DNA of 64,000 nucleotides. Source: Sipunculus nudus. Its lineage: Eukaryota; Annelida; Sipuncula; Golfingiida; Sipunculidae. The stretch lies in assembly GCA_026874595.1 (NCBI GenBank), contig CM049306.1, positions 103,057,142 through 103,121,141 on the forward strand, written 5' to 3'. Shown in pieces: positions 1 to 11,900 of this stretch. Under the pieces are notes generated by a model. The model was not told the origin of the DNA. It made no database searches and saw only the letters and a program-made list of their open reading frames with translations. Numbering within the stretch: position 1 is the first letter of the stretch; the number at the start of each line of letters is the position of its first letter. Both the position numbers and the translations under genes were made by a program.

Positions 1-732
1 ACAATATGTGACATGGTGCTTGAAAACTTGAATAAAATCTACAGTTTTTGATCAACTGGTTTCCAATTTTTGGTGTTAACAGTTGAAATGGTGACAAAAA
101 CATGTTTTGAAAATTAAATCCTCAGCAGTTACAGGGGAAAAAGTGCCATGGTCAAACTTGGGCAAAATTTAAGGTACCAATTTTATATTTTTGCCAATAT
201 TTAAAAAAATTTAACAGATTTTGATCTTTTTTTTTTGGTATACAATTAAATTTTGATCAATTAAAGTGTTATTACTGAAAAAAAGTCCCCACCTTGAACA
301 CTTTTGGTCTTAAGTGACCAAATATCTTTCCTGATTTTTTTACAAATCCATTATGTTTGGGCCCATAACTTTTTTAAATTAAATAATTCTGACTTAATTT
401 CTGGTATGTACATAGGAACTTTAAAGAGGAATATTTATGGTAAATATGACGAAAACCAGATTTGTGGTTTTGATATTAGGCAGTCCTGAATTGTGAAAAT
501 AGATTTCTAATAAAAATTTGAGGTTTTTCCTTAATATCTCGAAGGAACGAAGTCCTATTGACCAAATTTTCCGCATGGTAGGAGATTTTGGGGACATCTA
601 ACTGTATGCCAAATTTCAGATTCGTAGGTCCAATGATGTCGAAACGTGCCAGTCTTACGGACAGACGGACGGACAGACAACGGACAATGGACCACGACTA
701 CAGCTCAGATGACTTATAGTCAGCTGAGCTAA
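1..732 (-). repeat. R1 (pearl/Helitron-like) element, truncated by window edge
   Basis: A ~690-bp core unit followed by an ACGGAC tract (about 656-692) and a near-palindromic end, AGCTCAGATGACTTATAG then TCAGCTGAGCT, finishing in CTAA. The same sequence recurs at 34981-36885, 41319-42753, 51660-52335 and 52350-53096. The ACGG microsatellite and terminal hairpin recall the pearl elements of bivalves. Strand is given so that the AGCTCAGCTGA end is taken as 5'. Confidence 0.8.
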
Positions 733-1564
733 TGATTGTAGCTGGCACCACCAGTCTTGTATACAACGAAGCTATCAGAGATATATACATATGCCTAATT
801 TCAGACTGTTATATCAAACCCCTCCTGAGAAATAAACAGGGACACACACTATGCAAAAATTATTGTAGGTGGCACCACCAGTCTTGTATACAACAAAGCA
901 ATTCGATGTGTATAAATATGCCCAATTTCAGGCTTATATCTCAATTTCCTCTGTAGAAATAAGCAGGAACATACACAGTGCATAGTCATTGTAGGTGGCA
1001 ACACCTGTCTTGTGAATGAGAAAGCCATCAAAGACACATATACAGGTCAAAATATCAGGCCAATACGTCAAACTTATCTTGAGTCTGATGCATGGGGCTG
1101 ACCAGGCTTAGGTGAGAAAGGCAGTTGCCCGAGTGAACTGTGACAAACTGCTAGTGCTGAGTGAACTCATGACCTGCACCTGGCTAGACTGAGTGAATTT
1201 TTTACATGTACCTGGCTGCACTGAATGAACTCTTGACGTGTTGCATAATCTGGCACAGTTGGCAGTCTGCCAAAGATATAAATAGATTCAGTCTGAAGTT
1301 TGGAGCCAAATCTGATGCAGTGGGCAGTCTGCCAATGCTATAAATAGAATGCAGCTACTGCACTGAGTGAACTCCTGACCTATACCTGGCTGCACTGAGT
1401 GAACTCTTGACATGTTGCCTAATCTGATACAGTTAGGAGTCTGCCAAAGCTATAAATAGATCCAGACTGACCTTTGGCCTGTTGCCAAATCTGAAATAGT
1501 AGCCACTTTATTGCACAAGCTCACAGATTGGCTCCACATGTAGCCCTGAGGGGCATGACACACC

Positions 1565-1628
1565 TATGAGGTGATCACATGGTGCCCATGAGGTGTTCAC
1601 ATGTCACCCATGAGGTGATCACATGCCA
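1565..1628. repeat. 22-bp tandem repeat, about three units
   Basis: The phrase CCATGAGGTGATCACATG recurs at about 1564, 1586 and 1608 with one or two changes. It lies inside the L element and was not seen in the other L copies in the window. Confidence 0.7.
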
Positions 1629-2990
1629 TGTATTTGGCTGCACTGACTGAACTCTTGACCCATATCTGGCTGCACTGAATGAACTCTTAATCTGTTGCCA
1701 AATCTGAAACAGTTGGCAGTTTCTCAACTTCAAGATACAGACAAAATCATGGCCTGTTAGTAAATCTGTTTACACATACTGAAAGATTTTGGCTAAAATG
1801 CTTTTTTTTTCAAGCTGACATATTCATAAACTTTTTATCAAAATATCTAGAATAATAAAAGATGCAGTCCTTTCATTGTTAAAGATCCAATTATTCTACC
1901 AAAAATCATTCAAGTAAACTTGAACAAAGGCCACCTAAGAATAAATTTTGTGCACGTTAAAGGAGTTATAATTGAAAAATTAATTTTGTAGAAGAACACT
2001 ATTGCAGTCCTCAGTTTGAAATAGTCATAATAATGGCCATAAGACCAACTTAAGCTTTTCACAACTCAACCAAAAATCAACCAACTCAATATATTCTGAT
2101 ATGATTGAAAGAACCATGTCCCCAGGATAATTCTTTTGAAAATTGAACGATTCAACTTGACAATTTTATCATAAACCAGTGGCGTACCTGGGGCGGTCAG
2201 AGAATTTGCCGCCCCTCTTAACAACGTTATAAATGTGGAAACATATGCAAAAATATATGGTCAATTTCTTCATTATAGATGTATTGTAGACAATACAATT
2301 ATATCATGTAATTCACTGAAAGAACATCTTTTGCCCCAAACTGAATTTGCCAATGAAAACCGAAATAAAGATATCTTACTTACCTCAAACAATTAAGGAT
2401 GTTTATTATGCAGTTCATGGAAACGACACTGTACTGTAGACAGTACCCATATATTTCACATATAATGTTCATACAATTTGTGATTAACTTCAAACTAACC
2501 ACGGTAAGACCATAACATATTAATATCCTGAACACAAATATCTAGTAATTTATAATTCCACCTCTTTGTATATCGGATATATATTAACCTAACAGAGCTC
2601 TTTGATGGTTGTGCAGCGGAAGATTATATCATTAGCTATATGGACATAGTGTTTATTTAAAAAAGTGCAATATTTGGATATATATAAAAAATATTTGTTT
2701 AATTGTTATCCTCACAGTAAAAAATCATACTTTAATTCAATTCAAGACCACATCATACCAAACCTTTTTTTCTCTGCGTTTTGCGTACTTTCATTTTAAA
2801 ATTAGTGATTTGCTTCTGTACTTGGCACAGTTTTGTATTTTACCTAATGATCATTCATTAATCGTGTAAGTATCGTATTAAATTCCTTGTACCAATTTAG
2901 ATGGCATACCAGTGTGGTTCATTGTAACTTTTTCACAAACAAGGGTAGGTTACATTGGCGGTAGATACAGTGGAACAGCTGCATAATTAA

Positions 2991-4949
2991 CTAGATATTT
3001 CTTGGCACCACAGGTGCCATAGTATCCCCAGACAACTAATCCCCCCCCCCTTTAAGAATAGGCCCCCCATCTTCAGCAACAATTAATATCAGACCACACT
3101 CATAGAAAAGGTCATTCTCATAGAAAAAGGTCATGATCCAAATTTCAATATTCATCATCCCCTAACCCATGTCTATAGATGTATATGCAAGAAATCTGTC
3201 CATTAGTTTTTGACTTATAATGCTCACAATACTGTTAAGTGGCAATGATGGGGTATTAAACGGCACGAAAACAAGTAAAAGAATAACAGGTGGCACCACC
3301 TGTCTCCCGTACATGACAACACTATCCAAGATCTTCGTTCAAGTTGATTTTTGGACCAATCAATGCATCCCTTATTGAGAAATTAATGATTTTGTGTGAT
3401 TTTCAACATATATGGCAATATTCAAGGTCAAGGCCACTCATTGGAAAGGTCATGACCCCTATTCAAATAAACATTATCCTATAACCCATATCCATGTATA
3501 TGCATAATATGAAAGAAATTTGTCCATTAGTTTTTGACTTATAATGCTCACAGTACTGATAAATGGCAATGATGGGGTATTAAACGGCACAAAACAAGTA
3601 AAAGAATAACAGGTGGTGCCACTTGTTTCCGGTAAATGACAATACTTTCCAAGATCTTCGAACATGTTGATTTTTGGACCAATGCATGCATCCCTTATTG
3701 AAATATTAATGATTTTGTGTAATTTTCACCATATATGGCAATTTTTCAAGGTCAAGGCCACTCTAATAGGAAAGGTCATGACCCCAATTTATATATACAT
3801 CATCCCATAACCCATGTCTATGTATATGCATAATATGAAAGAAATCTGTTCATTAGTTTTTGACTTATAATGCTCACAGATTATTAATGTACTGTTAAGT
3901 GGCAATGATGGGGTATTAAACGGCACGAAAACAAGTAAAAGAATAACAGGTGGCACCACCTGTTTCCGGTACATGACATTACTATCCAAGATCTTCGGTC
4001 AAGTTGATTTTTGGACCAATGCATGCATCCCTTATTGAGAAATTAATGATTTTGTGTGATTTTCACCATATATGGCAATATTTAAGGTCAAGGCCACTCT
4101 CATAGGAAAGGTCATGACCCCAATTTAAATAAACATCATCCCATAACCCATATCTATGTATATGCATAATATGAAAGAAATCTGTTCATTAGTTTTTGAC
4201 TTATAATGCTCACAGGTTATAAATGTACTGTTAAGTGGCAATGATGGGGTATTAAACGGCACGAAAACAAGTAAAAGAATAACAGGTGGCGCCACCTGTT
4301 TCCGGTACATGACATTACTATCCAAGATCTTCGGTCAAGTTGATTTTTGGACCAATGCATGCATCCCTTATTGAGAAATTAATGATTTTGTGTGATTTTC
4401 ACCATATATGGCAATATTTAAGGTCAAGGCCACTCTCATAGGAAAGGTCATGACCCCAATTTAAATAAACATCATCCCATAACCCATATCTATGTATTTG
4501 CATAATATGAAAGAAATCTGTCCATTATTTTTTGACTTATAATGCTCACAGTACTGTCAAGTAGCAATTTTGGGGATATTAAACGGCATGAAAACAAGTA
4601 AAGAATAATAGGTGGCGCCACCAGTTTCTGGAACATGACAACCCTATCCATGATCTTCGATCAACTTGATTTTGGGATCAATCCACGCAAGTTTTCTTGA
4701 GATATTTAAGAATTTGTGTGATTTTCCCCAAAATTGAACCTATTCAAGGTCAAGGTCACTCTCCTAGTTGAGGTCATGACCTCATTTTAAATAGGCGTCG
4801 TCCTCTCACCCATATCTATACATATACCAAGTTTGGTAAAGATCCGTGAAATATTTTTTGAGTTATTGTGTCCAAAAGAAATCTCTGCGGCGGCGGCGGC
4901 GCGACCGTGCCTAAACCATAGTATCTCCAGACTATGTCTGGCGATGCAA
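2991..4949 (-). mobile_element. B-family Helitron-like element
   Basis: Read on the minus strand it begins TTGCATCGCCAGAC after a host A. It ends with a hairpin (GGCACC/GGTGCC), nine bases, then CTAG followed by a host T. Hairpin plus CTRR plus T is the Helitron 3' signature. A motif close to GTCTGGGGATACTATGG occurs at both ends in direct orientation. The core is five ~330-bp units (see 3281-4890). A GC-rich CGG run sits near 4888-4902. A second copy starts at 33377 with the same CTAGATATTTCTTGG end. Confidence 0.72.
3281..4890. repeat. Tandem ~330-bp core units of the B element
   Basis: Unit starts, marked by GAATAACAGGTGG or a close variant, lie at about 3281, 3604, 3941, 4277 and 4603, giving spacings of 323, 337, 336 and 326 bp. 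Each unit contains the GGTGGCGCCACC-like palindrome, a TTTGGACCAATGCATGC phrase and CAAGGTCAAGGCCACTC. The last unit is the most divergent. Confidence 0.9.
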
Positions 4950-5462
4950 TTAATATAACAGTGTAGGCAAATATATTTTATATCAGTTTTGAACTCCAGA
5001 AGTATTTCTCATACTTAACACGAAGGCCTATATTGAACGTTTGGACCAGCGGCCAGGGGGCGTCCACTTCGCCACTCTGGGCATTTATAATTGGAATATT
5101 TTACTTACAATTACCTTAAGGATATACACTTAAGCTTATACACAGGTCTGGGTGAAAGATTGGGGCGATTCACTGAATAAATTGACAGGTCATATTAAGA
5201 CCATATTTAATCACCGGTGGTACATACACAGATGTAGCAGCAATTCAGGTAGTCCTTCCGATGTTCAGGAGAGTGCAATATTTTGTGCAGTATTTAATGT
5301 GACTATTGTATGAACATAGCGAAATACGCAAGAGGTATTTTGGTGTCTTAAAAATATGATTTAGGTCTTTTAAATTTAGGTCTGTGACATATATTATGGT
5401 ATCTTCATGCAGGGAAAGAAATACATTCTTAATCGTATATAACAAAGTATGACTTAAAATCA

Positions 5463-6647
5463 TGTACGTTCTTTACACAGCGCTTTACACACATAGGCCT
5501 ACTACCTATATCTTAAGCGCTGTTTGTTTTGACCTCGTATCCTGAATTTCTACACCAGAGGGGAGAATTTTATTTTGGTAAAATCAGATGAGATCCTCTG
5601 CTGGAAGACAAAACGGTTTACCATCCAAGCGAGGACTACAGGAATCCAATGTTGTTAATTTCGTTTTGAGTGACAGCTCATCGCCCCGGCAATCGTTTGA
5701 ACAGGCCGCAGGCTCACAGAGAATGGCCCCACAAGTGGTTCTAGGCGGAACCTGGTGCCTGTCGAGTGTTTGTTGACTGGCATTTGGTTGGCTGCTAATC
5801 ACATCAGCAGTTATTTCAGTAGACAGGCCTACATGTACCACTTGGTGTTTAAGTGCATCATAAACGGTTAAAGCGGGCCGCGGGAAAATCAGTACGCTCT
5901 TTACACAGCGCTTTAACTATAGGCCTACTGCCTATATGGTAAGCGCTGTTTGTTATGACCTCGTATCCTGAATTGCTACACCAGAGGGGAGCACTGTATT
6001 TTTGTCCAATCAGATGAGACCTTGTGCTGGAAGACACAGCCAAGCGGGGAATACACGGAGCCAATCATGTTCATTTCGTTTTGAGTGACAGCTCATCGTC
6101 CCGGTAACCGTATGAACAGGCCACAGGCTCGGAGAGAATTGCCGCAAACGTGGTTTGCTTAGGGACTTGGGCACATAGGATGCCCGGCCGGTGAGCTGTA
6201 ATTCCAACGAAACGTAACAACAAAGGCTGCGTGCACAACTCACTGGCTGGTTTCAGTTCTGCAGACAGCAGATACATCGCTACGCTTACACAGTCATTCT
6301 GTCAGAATCGAATCGGTCGATGATGCGAGAATGCAGAGGGAGCAATTAAAATTCGACCATTAACTGTCTTCAAACGGTGCTTGAAGCGCAGCTATGGGCG
6401 GAGCCAGGATGCCTGTCGAGTGTTTGTTTATTGGCATCTGGTTGGCTGCTTGTCACATCATACGCACTTGTTTTTCAGCGGACAACGAACCGCCATCTGG
6501 TGTCTAAATATATCATAAACGGTCAAAGCTGACAGCGTGAAAATCAGTTGCTTCTTTAGAAGCGTAAGATTTCCCCTGCCTCGGTAGCGTAGAAAATCAG
6601 TAGCTTCTTTAGAAGAGCAAGATTTCCGCTGCCTCAGGAGCGTAAAA
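5463..6647 (-). mobile_element. Small TIR element with a tandem partial duplication
   Basis: Reverse-oriented relative of the element at 18617-19331. The stretch from 5463 (ACGTTCTTTACACAGCGC) to about 5880 is repeated from 5892 (ACGCTCTTTACACAGCGC); only the second copy runs on to the far end, GAGCGTAAAA near 6647. A second small duplication of the CTTCTTTAGAAG phrase lies at about 6548-6645. It lies inside the hAT-like composite. No protein was recognised in its frames. Confidence 0.7.
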
Positions 6648-8216
6648 ATTATGAAGGAAACTAAATTCATGTTGACTGTTTTTTAAAGATATTCTTTGTG
6701 TAACCCCCTACTCCCAACCCGCCCTCCTTGTCCCCATCGATGTACACTGGTCTCCAAGTATCGTTTCTCTCTAATTAATAGCCATCAAGAATTTCTGCCA
6801 GTTAACGGCTTGATAAAAATACTTTTATATAACAGGTTAGTATCCCGATAATGTTTTGTAATTGTAAGACTACTCATATTTTATTGTTTCCTTCGAGACC
6901 TGCGTAAAAGGACACCAATAACCATACGTTTTTTTTTTTTCAATTTTCCAATAATTTAATGCATGGAATATTTTAAATAGGGCTAATACGATAAGCTATC
7001 AGATTATAGAGACACGATAATTATATGAAGATAAAATTTCGTCATGGTTCGGAAAACACAAAAAAAAAACACAAATTAAAACCTAAAAAAAAACAGCTAA
7101 ATTTGTTCAAATGAATTGGACCTTTCTGATGAACTTGTCATGCTTTATCTCAATATAATACAAATCCACTGAAATGCCGCCCCTCTAAACGTGCCGCCCG
7201 GGGCGGACCGCCCCTGCCGCCCCCCACTAGGTCCGCCACTGTCATAAACATTTTAAGCTAAAAGAGGCTAAAATTATAAGGTTTTTGCCCATAAAAAACA
7301 GGTCAATGTAGGTGGCACCACGAAATCTGCAACTTCAAATATGAGTCATGTGACCAACATTTGCACAATACTTGTTAATGCTAGCTTCTGTCATTTCTGA
7401 GATTACTATGTCAGTATGCTTACTTGGCCAAATGAACACGTTCAAATTCGTCTAACTAGAATTAATCAAATGCAAACCTTTTGAACAAACTTGAGAGGGC
7501 TTGCCTCTGGGATCATTTCTGTAAAATATTGAACAATTTGGCTGGACTGTTTACAAGGAGAAGACTTTAAAAGGTTTTTTAAGCTTTTTCCCTATAAAAT
7601 CTAAGTAAATGCAGACAGCAAAAAACTAAGCTGAATCCCACAACATCTGATATGTGACAGATTATTGCATAAAATCTAGGGATGGTACCTCCTGCTATTC
7701 CTGAGAAATTATGGGTTAGTGTACAGATGACCAATGACCCCCGTACAAAAAAAAGTCAATGCAGGTGGCGCCACCAATACCTGAATTTCATATATGACCC
7801 ATGTGAACAACACTGGCATAAAATTTGGTAATGATAGCTCTGGCCGTTTCTGAGATTGTCATTTTAGTTTGCTTTTTTGGACAGATGACTAAGTTCAACT
7901 TCCTGTAACTCAGCCAAAATTCACTGAACTTTAACCATTGGAAAAAACTTGAGAGAGATTGTTCCAGGAATGATTTCTGTTAAACATTGGACAATTTGGG
8001 TGAACATTTTCTGAGAATTTTAAAGCTTTTTTAGCTTTTTCCCTATAAAATCTAATAAAATGCAGTTAACCAAAAAATAAGCAAAATTTTTTAGATGACT
8101 AATTTTTTGCATAAAATTTCGTGATGCTAACTCTTGCCGTTTTCAAGATAGTATGGGTTAACGTACAGACGGTGGCCGACGGCCGATGCCACACCATCAC
8201 ATAAGCTCACAGGTTC

Positions 8217-8718
8217 GATAAAAAGGGGAATACCATTTGAGTGATGTATATTTGCCAAAAAGTTATTTTATCACATTCTCTTAGTCAAGAGGGAAAACTA
8301 TGAATAAAGTATCCCACATCAAGTAGTCCATATCAGGTACTCCATTTTCTTCCATTTTGGTACTCAATTAAAAGTGTTCACCAGTTGAGGACAATTTAAT
8401 GCTTGCACCTGTGTGTGTATGTTTGTGTAGGCATGTGTGTATACATGTTATCTATGCCAAAATGACTTCTGAGTCACTATAGCATGACAATCAAATGTTT
8501 TTGACATTTTATTATTCTTCACAAGGAAGTATAAACTTAACTGTTTGTGTAACAGGATATCATTCAACCATAGTAAAATGATTCATACACATACATTTAA
8601 TACATATAGTACCATGTATGTTTGTGCTGCCCTAGCATATGAATTCATGCATAACATAAAAGCCTCAGACTCTGTATTACATATTGCATCACTAAACAAA
8701 AACAAGAGTTTTTGATTT
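8217..8718. other. 3' flank of thnsl2, no other feature
   Basis: Lies between the end of an L-family repeat and the thnsl2 stop codon. It holds a TG-rich stretch near 8410-8445 and the candidate polyadenylation hexamer. It probably includes the 3' UTR; nothing else was recognised. Confidence 0.5.
8508..8513 (-). promoter_or_regulatory. Candidate polyadenylation signal for thnsl2
   Basis: AATAAA on the minus strand, about 205 nt beyond the thnsl2 stop. It is the first canonical hexamer I noticed there. Position and sequence are suggestive only, because AT-rich DNA gives this hexamer by chance. Confidence 0.35.
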
Positions 8719-8941
8719 TCACACCAGCCCAGCCCTCATTTGAGTTATATGCCTTATCTTCTCTCTCAGTATTTCGTCCCAGTTCTGTCCTTTCAGCATG
8801 TCCTCGTACTGTGTGGTCATCGTCAGCAGCTTGTTAATGGCTTCCGTGTTCTCTAACGTTAAGGATGCTTCCGTAACAACCTCACCAAACTTCAGCGGAG
8901 AAGCAGTGGCAATGCACACCCTTGGAATCTTCTTACAATCA
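8719..8941 (-). CDS. thnsl2: thnsl2 last coding exon and stop
   Basis: Acceptor TTTTCCATGCAG, stop TGA at 8721-8719. It encodes [21 protein letters not shown], the C-terminal block of the family, then a helical tail ending in RAGLV. It is separated from exon 8 by about 8.3 kb. Confidence 0.92.
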
Positions 8942-11900
8942 CTGCATGGAAAATAATGTACATCAGCTGTCATTAACTTAGGTTAAAACAGTAGACTATA
9001 AAACGTTATTTGTGAATTTGTGTAGGCTATTTTTGTCAGGTGTCATTTATAAACTGCATTGTAATTTGTAAATGAGAAACACCACTCAACGTTATGATGA
9101 ATTTCATGTTTTTCTTTTTTTAGCATATTTTATTCTTGTTCAAAATTCAATTTTTCATTGATATGAACTCAACTGACAGGCACTTGAGATTGTCTTTATT
9201 CTGACTGTTGTAGATGTGTTTGTTTTCACTGCTGCTATTATCACATACATTGTATTCCTCAGGCCATTTAACCCAGGCTTGGTACTGATGGTGGGCTTTC
9301 TGGAGATCTCAGACCTTTTACATCTCGGCCCACACAAAGTCGGACCACTTAGTACAATCTCGGACCACCCCGTCGACGATCTCGGACCACATTCCGTACC
9401 ATCTCGGACCACTATATCGGACCCATTCAGACCAAGATCAGACTCATGGTTTCGTTGTTAAATGTGTATGTTCCGTCTTCAAACGATGTTAAAGCTAATT
9501 ATTAAAACATTATTACTCCTCGCATAACTGTTGCCTCTCTCTCTTTATCATTCTCTCCATCATTAATCATTCGCTTTATAACGTCTTAATAATAATTTAT
9601 AAATAATTCTAAAGTATACGAGTGTGTGATAAAGAATGAAAGAGGACAAAATGAATGTAAGATTAAATGAATGAAAGAATGAATGAAAGATTGAATGAAA
9701 GAAAGAATGAATGATAGACAGATTGAATGAAAGAAAAATTAAATGATAGACACAATGAATATAAGTTTGAATGAGACTAAATGAATGAATGAATGAAAGA
9801 AAGAATGAATGAAAATAGATTTAATGAACGAAGGACTGAATGAATTGATGAAAGAAATATTGAATGATAGACAGACAAAATAAATAAAAGATTGAATGCA
9901 GGAAGGAAAGAATGAATGAAAGTAAGAAAGGTTGAATGATAGACAGTTTGAATGAAAGAAAAATTGAATGATAGACACAATGAATATAAGTTTGAATGAG
10001 ACTAAATGAATGAATGAATGAAAGAAAGAATGAATGAAAATAGATTTAATGAACGAAGGACTGAATGAATTGATGAAAGAAATATTGAATGATAGACAGA
10101 CAAAATAAATAAAAGATTGAATGCAGGAAGGAAAGAATGAATGAAAGTAAGAAAGGTTGAATGATAGACAGTTTGAATGAAAGAAAAATTGATTGATAGA
10201 TAGACAAAATGAATGAAAGACTTAATGAGAGAAAGATTGAATCTCGTTTTTATATTGTATATATATGAAATTCTAATAAACCTTTCAGCTCTTTGAGTTT
10301 AAATATGGTGTCAATTCCCACTTTTGAATTTATGTTTCTATATCTAAACTACAACTGTTTTCACTCTTTCATATTATCTAGTACAGTAGTTGAATTGTAA
10401 ATATGTAACAGCGATACACCAGTTCTGATTCTTTAATTCACATGTGCTTATTTGTTCAGTTTTGGTTTACGTAGTTTATCACAAATTTCATATTTTGGGT
10501 TTCATACCTCTTTTAATATTGTTTATATTAAATTCTAATAAACTTTGTCATTTCCCTTTGAGTTAGAATATGGTCTTGCGTTTCACACAAACTATTTTAA
10601 ATTAAGTGTAAATAAAGTGTGTGTGCATGTATGTGTCAAATGTTTTTTGAGTGGATATACATACTGAGCTATGTCGTAGGCCTAACTTGTCCAAATGGAA
10701 TTTTTAATATCTGAATCGCGCGCAGACGAAATAATATTGTGTATTTTATACATAACATCGGTTATTTCATAACGAGATCATAGTTGCCCGTTGGCAAAGT
10801 CGTCCGAGATCGTAGTGGCCAGATACAAAGTGGTCCGAGATCGTCGGCCCAGTGGTCCGAGATCGTAATGGCCCGATCTGAAGCGGTCCGACTTTGTATG
10901 GGCCGAGATGTAAAAGGTCCAAGATCTCCAGGTACTGATTCTACAGTCAACATCTATAAAGGCACCATTAGCAGGACCTGGCAGATATATCTCAAATTTT
11001 TGTGAACTGCTGATGACAATTAACTACACACCAGTTTTTAATGTGAATTCATGTTTCTTATTGCTTCAAACTTGAAGATACTGATGTCCAATTCCATAAG
11101 GTAGCACCATCATCTGTAAATCCTTGAATTATCAGATTTTTGGAAATTGGGGTACTTATTAACTTATTTGGTTATTAACTTTCCATAATACTTCTGAGAA
11201 GATACATTTGGTGACATTATGATTTTTCAACTTAAATTTAATGAATTAATTACCAAATCAATACATGTGTGAGGACACTGTGTAGGCTAACTTACAGTGG
11301 CATCTGTAGTGATAGCTAGGGCAGACCCCACTACACCCTCCCGTGACTGAGAGATGTGTACCCAATGAAGCGCTTACAGTCTAAGAGCTGAGCGCATTGC
11401 ACAGGCTTATCTGTGTAAATTGGTCTTTGCCTAACAACAATAATTATTAGTACACAAATATCATGCAAATTACCAACTCCACGGTCAAGTATCTAATCAT
11501 GGTAGATGTCATTGTGCAAGGTATTGATGTGTAGTGAGACTGTCCTTACCCCTGAAATAAATCTAGCTACCTGGTTACATCTGTTACTGCAACAATTTGA
11601 GCATTGCCTCTAGCTATATACAGCTGGAAAAATGAAAACTTTAATATCAGCTTTGATTCTAACAACATTAGATCACTACAGTTTACAAACAATTCAGGTT
11701 TCACCTTCATGGGCCGCCACAAAAAAACCTCACAAATGAGAGACAGAGCGAAGCAATACTTCGTTATAACAAGTGTCACCAAGATTCACGTCAGGTTCCT
11801 GATGTGATATTAACAAGGCCTACAGGCCTAATGCGAACCTGTGCAATGAGATTACACCAGGTATAATGCTTCAATGCTGGACCATTACTTTTCAAGAACA

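Larger units (their letters stand above)
2177..7241. mobile_element. hAT-like composite element, 5065 bp, no transposase seen
   Basis: The ends are inverted: CAGTGGCGTACCTGGGGCGG at 2177 and a matching CCGCCCCCCACTAGGTCCGC to CACTG ending at 7241. An exact 8-bp target duplication TCATAAAC flanks it (2169-2176 and 7242-7249). 8-bp duplications and CAGTGGCG-type ends fit the hAT superfamily. The related L copy at 31340 shows the uninterrupted site. Only about 1.9 kb is its own sequence; the rest is later insertions (2991-4949 and 5463-6647). No transposase-like frame was recognised, so it appears non-autonomous. Confidence 0.8.
732..8216 (-). mobile_element. L-family tandem-core element, split by a hAT-like insertion
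   Basis: Non-coding element built of three modules: 127-bp units with GTAGGTGGCACCACC (starts near 733, 864, 989), a module of repeated 'ctgcactgagtgaactc' and 'ggcagtctgccaaagc' phrases (about 1090-1745), and longer units containing GGTGGCGCCACC (7312, 7763). It ends with GACGG-type sequence and CATAAGCTCACAGGTTCG (near 8215). The same modules in the same order occur at 11815-15755, and pieces at 28505-29240 and 30468-31885. Full copies begin with a GCGAACCTGTG motif that is inverted relative to the CACAGGTTCG at the other end. The 5' module is missing here. Confidence 0.75.

Noticed and set aside
3789-4325. Two nearly identical 66-codon minus-strand frames (MDSNVMYRKQ...)
   Set aside because: They are shadows of the ~330-bp B core units.
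5584-6277. Several 60-85-codon frames on both strands
   Set aside because: All fall inside the non-autonomous TIR element and its duplication; no domain recognised.
9739-9980. Minus-strand frames rich in Ser, Phe and Ile
   Set aside because: Low-complexity translation of GAATGAAA repeats.
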